In this document: positions 6,702 through 13,800 of the stretch, piece after piece
Layout: the number at the start of each line of letters is the position of its first letter
How positions within the stretch are numbered: position 1 is the stretch's first letter
Assembly (NCBI GenBank): GCA_023434145.1
Contig: JAEYTI010000185.1
Coordinates: forward strand, 1-13,905
Origin: Chloroflexota bacterium
GTDB taxonomy: Bacteria; Chloroflexota; Anaerolineae; Anaerolineales; Anaerolineaceae
DNA length: 13,905 bases
Reading direction: 5' to 3'
The notes under the pieces: generated by a model
Databases searched by the model: none
Told to the model about the DNA's origin: nothing
Seen by the model: the letters and a program-made list of their open reading frames with translations, nothing else
Program-made: the position numbers and the translations under genes

Positions 6702-7523
6702 ATGCGCATCCCCGTCGGAGATCGGTCGCTGAATGCCGAGTATTTCGACGGCGGTGACTTGACCATAATTATTGAGGTAGGCTCAACCATGCCGGGCACT
6801 GCTGACCCCGGCTGGGAACCGGTTGTCAAGAAGCTGGAACGGGAAATGACCGTCCTGCTCTATGATCGCGCAGGCCTGGGCAAGAGCGACCTGGCGCCCA
6901 GGCCACGAACCCTGGCAAATTTCACGCACGATCTGCGCACCGTGCTGGCAGACCTGGCCCCACAGCCACCGTTTGTGCTGGTTGGCGCATCTTTTGGCGG
7001 CATGATTATCACCGACTACGCCTCGCGCTACCCGGTCGATGTGGCCGGTGTGCTGCTGCTAGACTCAACGCACCCGACGCACAATGCCCGCAGCCTGCCG
7101 CTCCTGCCGGCCCAATGGCGTGATGAGCCGCCTTCTCTAACAACATTTCGGCGGCAAATGTGGCTGGAAGATCACGCTCCGCTTGAAACAGACGAATGGG
7201 AAGGGTTAGACACGGCAGACGCGATGGAGCGCGCGAAAACCTGGAACCTGCATGACATTCCGCTGGTTGTCCTCACTGCCGGGCAGAACGATTGGGAGCC
7301 AGATTTTCCAATAGGCGTGGCAAAACGCTACGAACAGGAATGGCTGGAGATGCAGCGCGAATATGCCGCGCTCTCCACGCGCAGCTTCCATCGTATCGTT
7401 AGCGACAGCGATCACAACATCCACGAACGCCGCCCTGACCTGGTGATCGCAGCCGTCCGCGCCCTGATGTACGACACTTCCCTGACTGCAATTGACGAAA
7501 GGCCCGGGCTGCGATGCCCATAG
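6702..7523 (+). CDS. Alpha/beta-fold hydrolase
   Basis: Soluble alpha/beta hydrolase of the lipase/esterase/haloalkane-dehalogenase-like group; the substrate is unknown. The nucleophile elbow is GASFGG, with Ser97. The catalytic His is probably His238 in SDHNIH, and an acid candidate is Asp197 in AGQNDW. RAGLGKSD at 56-63 matches the conserved segment after strand 4 in this fold. The ATG at 6702 is preferred (GAGGAG at 6691-6696, 5 nt before). A GTG at 6696 is in frame but overlaps the prfB stop and its own binding site. The product is 273 aa. It starts 2 nt after the prfB stop, and its end overlaps the next gene by 10 nt, so translation of all three is probably coupled. Confidence 0.88.
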   Translation: MRIPVGDRSLNAEYFDGGDLTIIIEVGSTMPGTADPGWEPVVKKLEREMTVLLYDRAGLGKSDLAPRPRTLANFTHDLRTVLADLAPQPPFVLVGASFGGMIITDYASRYPVDVAGVLLLDSTHPTHNARSLPLLPAQWRDEPPSLTTFRRQMWLEDHAPLETDEWEGLDTADAMERAKTWNLHDIPLVVLTAGQNDWEPDFPIGVAKRYEQEWLEMQREYAALSTRSFHRIVSDSDHNIHERRPDLVIAAVRALMYDTSLTAIDERPGLRCP

Positions 7524-8095
7524 CGCTGCGTCGGATCACGCATATGGCCGTGGAGGATTACAAGCCCTTCACTGCCCCCTACACCACCGACCGTATCTAT
7601 CGGGTTCGCTACACCGACTCCGCACAGGGCACGGTGTTTGAAACGCGCGTTGAGCCGCTGGAGCAGCCCGCCACGCATGCCTATGACCATTTCGATGATA
7701 CCTACGCCGAAATGTACAACGCCATCTTCCGTCACGGCTTTTCTTGGGCTGCCTGGGATGGCAATCAAATGGTGGGGCTGCTGATCGGCGAGCCGGTGGA
7801 GTGGAACGGCAGCCTGCGCATATGGGAATTCCACGTGGCGGCGGAGCGGCGTGGGCAAGGCATCGGGCGGATACTGATGGAAACCGCCGCGGCGAAAGCC
7901 CGTGAGGCCGGCCTGCGAACAATGGTGGTGGAAACGCAGAACCAGAATTACCCGGGCATCTGCGCCTACCGCGCGCTCGGCTTCCGGCTGGAAGGCATCG
8001 ACATCTCCTACTACACCAACGAAGATTACCCGAACAGGGGCATTGCCATCTTTTTGAAGCGGAGAATCGAGCCTCAGCACGAAAAAGCGGCGTAA
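7514..8095 (+). CDS. GNAT N-acetyltransferase, streptothricin-acetyltransferase-like
   Basis: Transfers an acetyl group from acetyl-CoA to an amine. The acetyl-CoA pyrophosphate loop (motif A) is RRGQGIG at residues 112-118. The following segment ETQNQNYPGICAYRALGF (140-157), then EGIDISYY, resembles the streptothricin acetyltransferase (SatA/Nat) branch, where ETQ..N.PA...Y...GF..GGID is typical. That resemblance is to the subfamily only. An antibiotic substrate is not shown, and many such genes have other amine substrates. The 193-aa length fits, including an N-terminal part typical of that branch. The ATG at 7514 lies inside the end of the hydrolase gene (10-nt overlap), implying coupled translation. 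An alternative ATG is at 7544. Confidence 0.87.
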   Translation: MPIALRRITHMAVEDYKPFTAPYTTDRIYRVRYTDSAQGTVFETRVEPLEQPATHAYDHFDDTYAEMYNAIFRHGFSWAAWDGNQMVGLLIGEPVEWNGSLRIWEFHVAAERRGQGIGRILMETAAAKAREAGLRTMVVETQNQNYPGICAYRALGFRLEGIDISYYTNEDYPNRGIAIFLKRRIEPQHEKAA

Positions 8096-8205
8096 AATCC
8101 AAAGGTTTGGCGATAAACTTCACGTTACAACCGGTACATTTCACATTATCATTTATCTATCGACTGAAAGCCTTTTCGATGATTAGCATGGGGGTTTCCC
8201 CAACG

Positions 8206-8211
8206 AAGGAG
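8206..8211 (+). promoter_or_regulatory. Ribosome binding site of the Ldh2-family gene
   Basis: AAGGAG lies 8 nt before the ATG at 8220 and fixes the start. The 124-bp gap before it is AT-richer than its neighbours. It has only a weak promoter candidate (TTACAA at 8125-8130, 16-bp spacer, TATCAT at 8147-8152) and a small GGGG/CCCC hairpin near 8190-8200. Confidence 0.7.
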
Positions 8212-8219
8212 AATGAAAA

Positions 8220-9332
8220 ATGGTAGCAGTAGCCAACCTGTTTGTACCGGTAGACGTGCTCGAGTCATTTATGCGTGACGCTTTTATCCGCCTGGGCGTG
8301 CCCGAAGACGAAGCCCGCATCAGCGCGGAAATTCTCATCACCTCCGATCTGCGCGGGATCGAATCGCACGGTATTGGGCGCTTGCGCATGTATGTAGACC
8401 GCATCCGCCAGGGCGTGCAGATCGCGCAAACGAAGATGGAAATCGTGCGCGAATCGCCTACCACCGCCGTGATCGACGGTCACCACGGCATGGGCCAGGT
8501 AATCGCCTACCGATCGATGGAAATGGCGATCGAAAAGGCGCGCAAGTATGGCATGGGCGCAGTCGCCGTTCGCAACTCCTCGCACTTTGGCATCGCCGGG
8601 TACTATCCGCTGATGGCAGTAAAAGCCGGGATGATCGGTATGGCATTTACCAACGCGCGCCCCTCCATCGCGCCTACGTTTGGGGTAAAGCCCATGCTCG
8701 GCACCAACCCAATTGCCTACGGCTGCCCAACCGATGAGGAATTCCCCTTCCTGTTCGACGCCGCCACCTCCATCATTCAGCGCGGCAAGCTCGAAGTGCT
8801 CGACCGCCTGGAAAAGCAAGCCCTCGCGGGTTGGGTAATCGACCAGGAAGGCCATTCGCTGATCAGCGCGAAAGACTGCCTGGATGGCTTTGGGAAAGAG
8901 ACTGCCGCGCTGCTTCCGCTGGGCGGCGCCGGCGAGGAGATGGGTGGGCATAAAGGCTATGGCCTTGCAACAATGGTGGAAATCTTCTCCAGTTCACTCC
9001 AGACCGGCTCATTCCTTTACGGGCTTACCGGACTCGATGAACAGGGCAAGAAAGTGCCGAATCGCCTTGGTCACTTCTTCATGGCGATGGATGTGGAAGC
9101 GTTTGTTGACCTGGAAACCTTCAAGCACACCACCGGCTGCATCCTGCGCGATCTACGGGCCGCCACAAGGCAGCCCGGCTGTGGTCGTATCTATACCGCG
9201 GGAGAGAAAGAGTTCGAGAATGAGAAGCGCGTGCGGCAGATGGGCGTGGCCGTGGTGCCCAACCTGTTGAAGGATGTGCGCCACATCATCGAAATGCTGG
9301 AGATGGAAGAGTACCGTCCCATTTTCTTCTAA
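8220..9332 (+). CDS. Malate/lactate dehydrogenase of the Ldh2/MDH2 (YbiC/YlbC) family
   Basis: NAD(P)-dependent 2-hydroxyacid or imine oxidoreductase of the Ldh2 family, unrelated to classical Rossmann-fold lactate and malate dehydrogenases. Family landmarks in order: ESHGIGRL with His50 (48-55), SSHFGIAGYY with His122 (120-129), MLGTNPIAY (159-167), DAATSIIQRGK (180-190) and GGHKGYGLA (242-250). The 370-aa length is normal. Members include malate, ureidoglycolate and sulfolactate dehydrogenases and piperideine-carboxylate reductases; the sequence alone does not choose between them, and no pathway neighbours help. It has its own ribosome binding site, a probable upstream promoter region and a downstream terminator, so it is probably a single-gene unit. 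Confidence 0.93.
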   Translation: MVAVANLFVPVDVLESFMRDAFIRLGVPEDEARISAEILITSDLRGIESHGIGRLRMYVDRIRQGVQIAQTKMEIVRESPTTAVIDGHHGMGQVIAYRSMEMAIEKARKYGMGAVAVRNSSHFGIAGYYPLMAVKAGMIGMAFTNARPSIAPTFGVKPMLGTNPIAYGCPTDEEFPFLFDAATSIIQRGKLEVLDRLEKQALAGWVIDQEGHSLISAKDCLDGFGKETAALLPLGGAGEEMGGHKGYGLATMVEIFSSSLQTGSFLYGLTGLDEQGKKVPNRLGHFFMAMDVEAFVDLETFKHTTGCILRDLRAATRQPGCGRIYTAGEKEFENEKRVRQMGVAVVPNLLKDVRHIIEMLEMEEYRPIFF

Positions 9333-9356
9333 AATCGAACATTTCCTGTTCTGAGG

Positions 9357-9400
9357 GCATCGCGAGCAGGGCAAGCCTGCTCGCGATGTTCTATTATTTT
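9357..9400 (+). terminator. Rho-independent terminator of the Ldh2-family gene
   Basis: A 13-bp perfect GC-rich stem (CATCGCGAGCAGG at 9358-9370 with 9376-9388, loop GCAAG) is followed by TTCTATTATTTT. It lies 25 nt after the stop codon. This is a conventional terminator, in contrast to the tail-less palindromes elsewhere in the window. Confidence 0.88.
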
Positions 9401-9472
9401 ATGATCACTCAGCCTTGACGGGCCACTGTTTCTGAATTGCTCCCTGCGGGAGCCCAAGAATTGATTTATGGA

Positions 9473-9535
9473 GTTCAAGGGGTTTTGGTGTTACAGGGGT
9501 GGTCCCACCCCCTGTAACACCAAAACCCCTTGAAC
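9473..9535 (+). repeat. Near-perfect ~30-bp palindrome upstream of rel
   Basis: Arms 9473-9502 and 9505-9535 are complementary except for one bulged C. The apex GGGGTGG/CCACCCC is very GC-rich and the base reads GTTCAAGG/CCTTGAAC. No U-tract follows (CTACATATGAG). Unlike the other long palindromes it is not directly behind a gene: it lies 140 nt after the previous stop codon and beyond a normal terminator. Confidence 0.92.
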
Positions 9536-9645
9536 CTACATATGAGCCAAAAGATTTTTCAGGCGGGCGAAGCCTGCAATGCAAAGAAAAAGCCCTGCGG
9601 TTGAAAAGTTCCAACAATTAATGGATAGGTTCCGAGAATTTACCC

Positions 9646-9675
9646 TTGAAATTGAACCCACTGCGGAGGTATTAT
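9646..9675 (+). promoter_or_regulatory. Candidate sigma-70-type promoter of rel
   Basis: TTGAAA (9646-9651, 5 of 6 to TTGACA), an 18-bp spacer and TATTAT (9670-9675, 5 of 6 to TATAAT). Initiation near 9682 would give a leader of about 58 nt. That leader would contain the stem CTGTCCG/CGGACAG (9683-9689 with 9713-9719, loop 23 nt), which is followed by TTTT, shortly before the ribosome binding site GAAGG at 9728-9732. Confidence 0.45.
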
Positions 9676-9739
9676 TAAGCACCTGTCCGAACAAGCGTTT
9701 TATCAATGAGACCGGACAGTTTTAGAAGAAGGTTGCGCT

Positions 9740-11959
9740 ATGATGACGGATCACCTGCTCGAAATACTGCCTGACACCTTCTCGCAAGTAGACCGCGAGC
9801 TGATCCTGCGCGCCTACACGTTTGCCGAAGAGGCCCACGAAGGCCAAAAACGGCGCTCCGGCGAACCCTACATCACGCACTGCCTGGCAGTCGCTGAGAT
9901 TTTGTGCGAGATGAACGTGCCACCGATCATAATCGCGGCCGGCCTGCTGCACGATACTGTGGAGGACTCTCCCGCCACGATCGATGATCTCCGCGAGGAA
10001 TTCGGCGACGAAGTGGCCCGCCTGGTGGACGGCGTGACCAAGCTGACCAACCTGCCGCGCGTTACCCGCTCGGACCAGCACATTGACGAAAACACCGACA
10101 ATGGCGACAACGGCGCCTGGGTGGAAGAACTGCCCGGCGAAGGCCAAGAGGATGCCCGCAAGCGCGCCCTGGCCCAGGAAACTCTGCGCAAAACCTTCCT
10201 CGCTATGGGGGAAGACATTCGTGTGGTATTGATCAAGCTGGCGGACCGGCTGCACAACATGCGCACGCTGGGTTACATGCCCGAGCAAAAGCGCAAGCGC
10301 ATCGCCCAGGAGACGCTGGATATCTTTGCTCCCCTGGCGAACCGGTTGGGTATCTGGCAGGTGAAGTGGGAGCTGGAAGATCTGGCCTTTCGCCACGTGA
10401 ATCCAGAAAAGTACAAAGAGATCGCCGAACTGCTGGCTACCCGCCGCACCGACCGCGAAAACCAGGTGCTGGAGATCATCAAACGGCTCAAGACCGTACT
10501 GGAGCAGGAAGGCGTAGAGGCCGAGATCACCGGCCGGCCCAAGCACATCTATTCCATCTATAAGAAGATGGCCGAGAAGGCGCGCCCGTTCGACATGCTG
10601 ATGGACCTGCGCGGCGTGCGCCTGATTGTGGCCGATAAGCCCGCTTGCTATGCCGCCCTGGGGATCATTCACACCCATTGGCGGCCTATCCCGCATGAAT
10701 TCGATGATTACATCGCCGCGCCGAAAGACAACATGTACCAGTCGCTGCACACCGCCGTATTCTACGACGATGGCAAGCCACTGGAAGTGCAGATCCGTAC
10801 GCGCGAGATGCACCAGAGCGCCGAGTATGGCATCGCCGCCCACTGGCGCTACAAAGAGCGCGGCGGCAGGCTGGAAGAGACCTACGAGCAGCGCGTGAAC
10901 TGGCTGCGCCGCCTGATGGATTGGCGCACCGACGTGACCGATCCGCAGGAATTTGTCGACGGTATGAAGGTCGACCTCTTCCAGGACCGCGTGTACGTGT
11001 TCACCCCGCGCGGCGACATCATCGACTTGCCGGCGGGCTCCACGCCCATTGACTTTGCCTACCACGTGCACACCGAGATCGGCCACCGCTGCCGCGGCGC
11101 GAAGATCAACGGGCGGCTGGTGACACTGGACTACACGCTGAAAACTGCCGACCAGGTGGAGATTCTGACGGCCAAACACGGCGGCCCAAGCCGCGACTGG
11201 CTGAACGTGAATCTCAAGCTGGTCAACACGCAGCGGGCGCGATCTAAGATTCGCAACTGGTTTAAGCGCCAGGACCGCGAGCAGAACCTGGTACAAGGCA
11301 AGCTGGTGCTGGAGCGCGAGCTGAAACGACTCGGGATCGATGTGGAGCCGGAGTATATTGCTCAGGCGTTTGACCTCCGCAGCCCCGATGAGCTGTACGT
11401 AGCCATCGGCTGCGGCGATCTCTCCGTAGGCCGCATCGTCAACAAGTGGGTCGATCTTGCCAAAGAGAAACAAGATCCACTGCTGGTGGCCCATCCGCAG
11501 ACAGAGAAAAAGCCCAGCGAATCGAGCGTGACGGTTGTGGGCATGAAAGGCATGCTGACCACCTTTGCCCGCTGCTGCAAGCCCGTTTCTGGCGACGATA
11601 TTATCGGCTATATCACCCGCGGGCGCGGCGTGACCATTCACCGGCAGGATTGCCCAAATATCCTCCGCCTGGATGACCGCGAGCGGCTGCTGAAGGTATC
11701 GTGGGGGGCAGCGCCGACCACCTACCCCGTACCGGTTGTCATCAAAGCCTACGATCGCCATGGCCTAATGGGCGACATCTCTACCGTGTTGGGCGAGGAA
11801 AATATCAACATCCTCGATGTGAATCTCAAAGTAAGCCATCATCTGGCATCGTTGAACCTGGTGCTGGAAGTAGGGGATATCGCGCAGCTCAGCCGCGTGC
11901 TGACACGCATCGAAAATCTGCCGAATGTCACCGAGGCGACGCGCATCCGCCCAGGGTAA
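9740..11959 (+). CDS. rel: Bifunctional-type (p)ppGpp synthetase/hydrolase, RelA/SpoT homologue
   Basis: Makes and degrades the stringent-response alarmone (p)ppGpp. Domains in order: HD hydrolase (about 20-200) with His47, HDTVED at 71-76 and LIKLADRLHNMRTL at 164-177; synthetase (about 240-370) with YSIYKKM at 271-277 and YQSLHT at 333-338; TGS (about 415-478); helical region; zinc-finger/CC domain with Cys612, Cys613 and Cys638; and ACT (about 664-737). The 739-aa length is that of full-length Rel. The hydrolase motif is intact, yet the synthetase loop reads EFDD (320-323), the acidic form usual in synthetase-only RelA, where bifunctional Rel normally has RxKD. The HD domain carries an extra acidic stretch of about 25-30 residues (about 112-140). 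GAAGG at 9728-9732 supports the start. Confidence 0.96.
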   Translation: MMTDHLLEILPDTFSQVDRELILRAYTFAEEAHEGQKRRSGEPYITHCLAVAEILCEMNVPPIIIAAGLLHDTVEDSPATIDDLREEFGDEVARLVDGVTKLTNLPRVTRSDQHIDENTDNGDNGAWVEELPGEGQEDARKRALAQETLRKTFLAMGEDIRVVLIKLADRLHNMRTLGYMPEQKRKRIAQETLDIFAPLANRLGIWQVKWELEDLAFRHVNPEKYKEIAELLATRRTDRENQVLEIIKRLKTVLEQEGVEAEITGRPKHIYSIYKKMAEKARPFDMLMDLRGVRLIVADKPACYAALGIIHTHWRPIPHEFDDYIAAPKDNMYQSLHTAVFYDDGKPLEVQIRTREMHQSAEYGIAAHWRYKERGGRLEETYEQRVNWLRRLMDWRTDVTDPQEFVDGMKVDLFQDRVYVFTPRGDIIDLPAGSTPIDFAYHVHTEIGHRCRGAKINGRLVTLDYTLKTADQVEILTAKHGGPSRDWLNVNLKLVNTQRARSKIRNWFKRQDREQNLVQGKLVLERELKRLGIDVEPEYIAQAFDLRSPDELYVAIGCGDLSVGRIVNKWVDLAKEKQDPLLVAHPQTEKKPSESSVTVVGMKGMLTTFARCCKPVSGDDIIGYITRGRGVTIHRQDCPNILRLDDRERLLKVSWGAAPTTYPVPVVIKAYDRHGLMGDISTVLGEENINILDVNLKVSHHLASLNLVLEVGDIAQLSRVLTRIENLPNVTEATRIRPG

Positions 11960-11962
11960 GAG

Positions 11963-12027
11963 ACCGGTATTTTCCCCTTCATCCGCAGCCAACTGTGTTG
12001 GCTGCGGATGAAGGGGAAAATACCGGT
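11963..12027 (+). repeat. Perfect 31-bp palindrome with 3-nt loop behind rel
   Basis: Arms 11963-11993 and 11997-12027 are exact complements (31 of 31) around loop TGT, starting 3 nt after the rel stop codon. The base is ACCGGTATTTT/AAAATACCGGT. ACATAAATTCG follows, so there is no U-tract. It ends 27 nt before the moeA start. Probably it ends or stabilises the rel mRNA. It is long and perfect enough to extrude as a DNA cruciform. Confidence 0.97.
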
Positions 12028-12054
12028 ACATAAATTCGAAACCGGGGGTTCGAT

Positions 12055-13314
12055 TTGACAGGGTTGCTATCCGTCCGAGAGGCACAGGAAAAAATTATTG
12101 CTGCGCTTCAACCTACCGCGACCGAATCTGCGGCGGTAGGTGCGTGCGCGGGGCGAATCCTGGCGCAGCAAATCACCGCGCCAGGCGACCTGCCGCCGTT
12201 TGACAATTCCAGCATGGACGGCTTTGCGGTGATTGCCTCAGATGTTCAAGCCGCGGCATTGGGCACACCTGTGCCGTTGGATATCGTGGCAGATATCCCA
12301 GCCGGAGCGATAGCGGACCGGCCCATTCGCAGCGGACAGGCGGCGCGAATCATGACCGGCGCACCCCTGCCGCCTGGCGCAGACGCGGTAGTTCCTGTGG
12401 AAGATACCGATTTTGCCCCCGGCAGCGGGAAATCCGATCTGTGGGGCGCGGACGGGCACGGGGTGACGGTACAAATCTTCCAGCCCGTGCGACCGGGGAG
12501 CAGTGTCCGCCGCCGGGGAGATGATGTTCGCGCCGGTGACTTGCTGCTCACGCCGGGCCGCAAGCTCCAGCCACAAGATGCCGGGATGATCGCTTCAGTA
12601 GGGCTCGCACGGGTGCAGGTGTTCCGAAAGCCGCGCGTGGCGCTGTTCTCCTCCGGCGACGAACTGACTCAACCGGGTCAGCCGCTAGGCCCTGGGCAAA
12701 TTTACGACTCGAACCAGACCGTGCTCGCCGCCGCGCTGGAACAGCACGGCGCGGAAGTGCTGCGCCTGGGCACCGCGCCCGATGACCCAGCGCGCATCCA
12801 GGCCATTCTCGATCAGGCAGTGGCCCAGCAGGCAGATTTGATCGTCACATCGGCGGGCGTCAGTGTGGGCGCGTTTGATTACGTCCGCCAGGTGATCGAA
12901 TCGCACGGCAGCCTGGGGTTCTGGAAGGTGAACATGCGCCCCGGCAAGCCGCTGGCGTTTGGCGCTTACGCAGGCATTCCACTGATCGGACTGCCCGGAA
13001 ACCCGGTGTCGGCGTTTGTCGGCTGCCGGGTGTTCGTCTTGCCGGCGCTCTACCGCCTCTCCGGACGGGAGATCCCCTATCCGCGGCGCGAGAAGGCAGT
13101 CCTCACAGAAGCTGTGGAATCGGACGGTCGGGAGAGTTATCTGCGCGCCATCGTCACAGAAGACGGTGGAAAGCTCACTGCAACCCTTACTGGACACCAG
13201 GGATCGGGGAATTTGTATTCTTTGGTACAAGCAAACGCTTTACTGATTGTTCCCTCTGGTGTAAAATCGCTCCCGTCAGGTTCCGAAGTAGAAATCTGGT
13301 TCTTAGAGAATTGA
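12055..13314 (+). CDS. moeA: Molybdopterin molybdenumtransferase
   Basis: MoeA inserts molybdate into adenylylated molybdopterin, the last common step of molybdenum cofactor synthesis. Family motifs: PPFDNSSMDGFAV (47-59), TGAPLPPGAD (101-110), SSGDEL (199-204), YDSN (217-220), TSAGVSVGAFDYV (265-277), RPGKPLAFG (295-303) and GLPGNPVSA (312-320). The 419-aa length fits. The start is uncertain: TTG at 12055 is used, with a weak G-rich stretch (GGGGG about 6-12 nt ahead). A second TTG at 12064 is possible, and no ATG lies near. No other molybdenum cofactor genes are in the window. The gene lies just behind the rel palindrome, and no good promoter is visible. Confidence 0.94.
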   Translation: MTGLLSVREAQEKIIAALQPTATESAAVGACAGRILAQQITAPGDLPPFDNSSMDGFAVIASDVQAAALGTPVPLDIVADIPAGAIADRPIRSGQAARIMTGAPLPPGADAVVPVEDTDFAPGSGKSDLWGADGHGVTVQIFQPVRPGSSVRRRGDDVRAGDLLLTPGRKLQPQDAGMIASVGLARVQVFRKPRVALFSSGDELTQPGQPLGPGQIYDSNQTVLAAALEQHGAEVLRLGTAPDDPARIQAILDQAVAQQADLIVTSAGVSVGAFDYVRQVIESHGSLGFWKVNMRPGKPLAFGAYAGIPLIGLPGNPVSAFVGCRVFVLPALYRLSGREIPYPRREKAVLTEAVESDGRESYLRAIVTEDGGKLTATLTGHQGSGNLYSLVQANALLIVPSGVKSLPSGSEVEIWFLEN

Positions 13315-13439
13315 CTACATCGCAGGATACCTAATTTCAGCACGAAACCAGACCTGTCTTTCCGGCAGGAATGAAAAGGATTGTGTTTTTCATCGGTTGC
13401 TTGGGCATGAAAAATACAGTCGAAAACTAATCCACAGGC

Positions 13440-13445
13440 AGGAGG
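13440..13445 (+). promoter_or_regulatory. Strong ribosome binding site of the small acidic protein gene
   Basis: A perfect AGGAGG lies 6 nt before the ATG at 13452, supporting real translation of this short gene. The 137-bp gap before it contains two short hairpins (CCTGTC/GGCAGG at 13353-13369 and ATGAAAA/TTTTCAT at 13371-13393) and no clear promoter. Confidence 0.8.
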
Positions 13446-13451
13446 AAAAGA

Positions 13452-13688
13452 ATGCCTCGTATTCGTTGTCACTACCTCGATTGCGTCTTCCTTGATGAAG
13501 GTTATTGCAGCGCCGCCCAGGTTGAGATTGATCCCGACACTGGCTGCAATACCTACAGCCCAAATGCAGAAGCTGCCGCGGGGGAAGATTGGGACGAAGA
13601 AGAAGAGCTTGAAGAATGGGAAGAGGTTGAAGAAGACGAGCTCGATGATGAAGAAGATATGTGGCTGGATGAGGAAGAAGGCGACTAA
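13452..13688 (+). CDS. Small Cys-containing protein with a highly acidic tail, function unknown
   Basis: A 78-aa protein I cannot assign. The N-terminal part has four cysteines (Cys6, Cys11, Cys19, Cys32) spaced C-x4-C-x7-C-x12-C, with GYCSAAQVEIDP between, a layout reminiscent of DUF1540-type small metal-binding domains. From about residue 45 it is almost entirely Glu and Asp with a few Trp (DWDEEEELEEWEEVEEDE). A metal-binding or protein-docking role is possible but inferred only from composition. A perfect AGGAGG and a clean stop followed by a terminator argue for a real gene. It is separated from moeA by 137 bp, so it may be independently expressed. The acidic tail recalls that of trigger factor in the same window. 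Confidence 0.8.
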   Translation: MPRIRCHYLDCVFLDEGYCSAAQVEIDPDTGCNTYSPNAEAAAGEDWDEEEELEEWEEVEEDELDDEEDMWLDEEEGD

Positions 13689-13800
13689 CACCGATAAGGC
13701 GACGAAAACCGTCACACTGAATTATTCCTGCTCGAACATTTCCGCCGATTTGACGCGGGTCCCCCCCTTCTCGTTCATCGATTGATCCTGCTGATATTCA

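Larger units (their letters stand above)
9401..9739 (+). other. Gene-free region between the Ldh2-family gene and rel
   Basis: I find no convincing gene here. It holds a small GCTCCC-TGC-GGGAGC hairpin (9439-9453), the large palindrome at 9473-9535, a CAGGC/GCCTG stem (9560-9576), a candidate rel promoter (9646-9675) and a leader stem-loop (9683-9719). A 34-codon open frame at 9621-9725 lacks a ribosome binding site and recognisable similarity, and overlaps the candidate promoter. The stretch is visibly AT-richer than the coding parts, and could be remnants of an older insertion. Confidence 0.6.

Noticed and set aside
7514..8095. Antibiotic (streptothricin) resistance gene
   Set aside because: Similarity is at subfamily-motif level only. 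The gene sits in a housekeeping context without mobile elements, so a resistance function is not supported.
9405..9617. 70-codon open frame on the minus strand in the gap before rel
   Set aside because: It runs through the palindrome, which generates its repetitive-looking sequence. It has no ribosome binding site of note and no recognisable domain.
9621..9725. 34-codon open frame upstream of rel
   Set aside because: No ribosome binding site, no recognisable similarity, and it overlaps the candidate rel promoter.
9722..11761. A 679-codon open frame on the minus strand opposite rel
   Set aside because: It is antisense to a fully motif-supported Rel gene. Its translation is rich in His, Ala, Val, Gly and Leu with no recognisable domain, as expected from codon bias in GC-rich DNA.
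12055..12060. TTGACA at the moeA start as a -35 box
   Set aside because: It coincides with the first codons of moeA, and no -10 follows at a usable distance.
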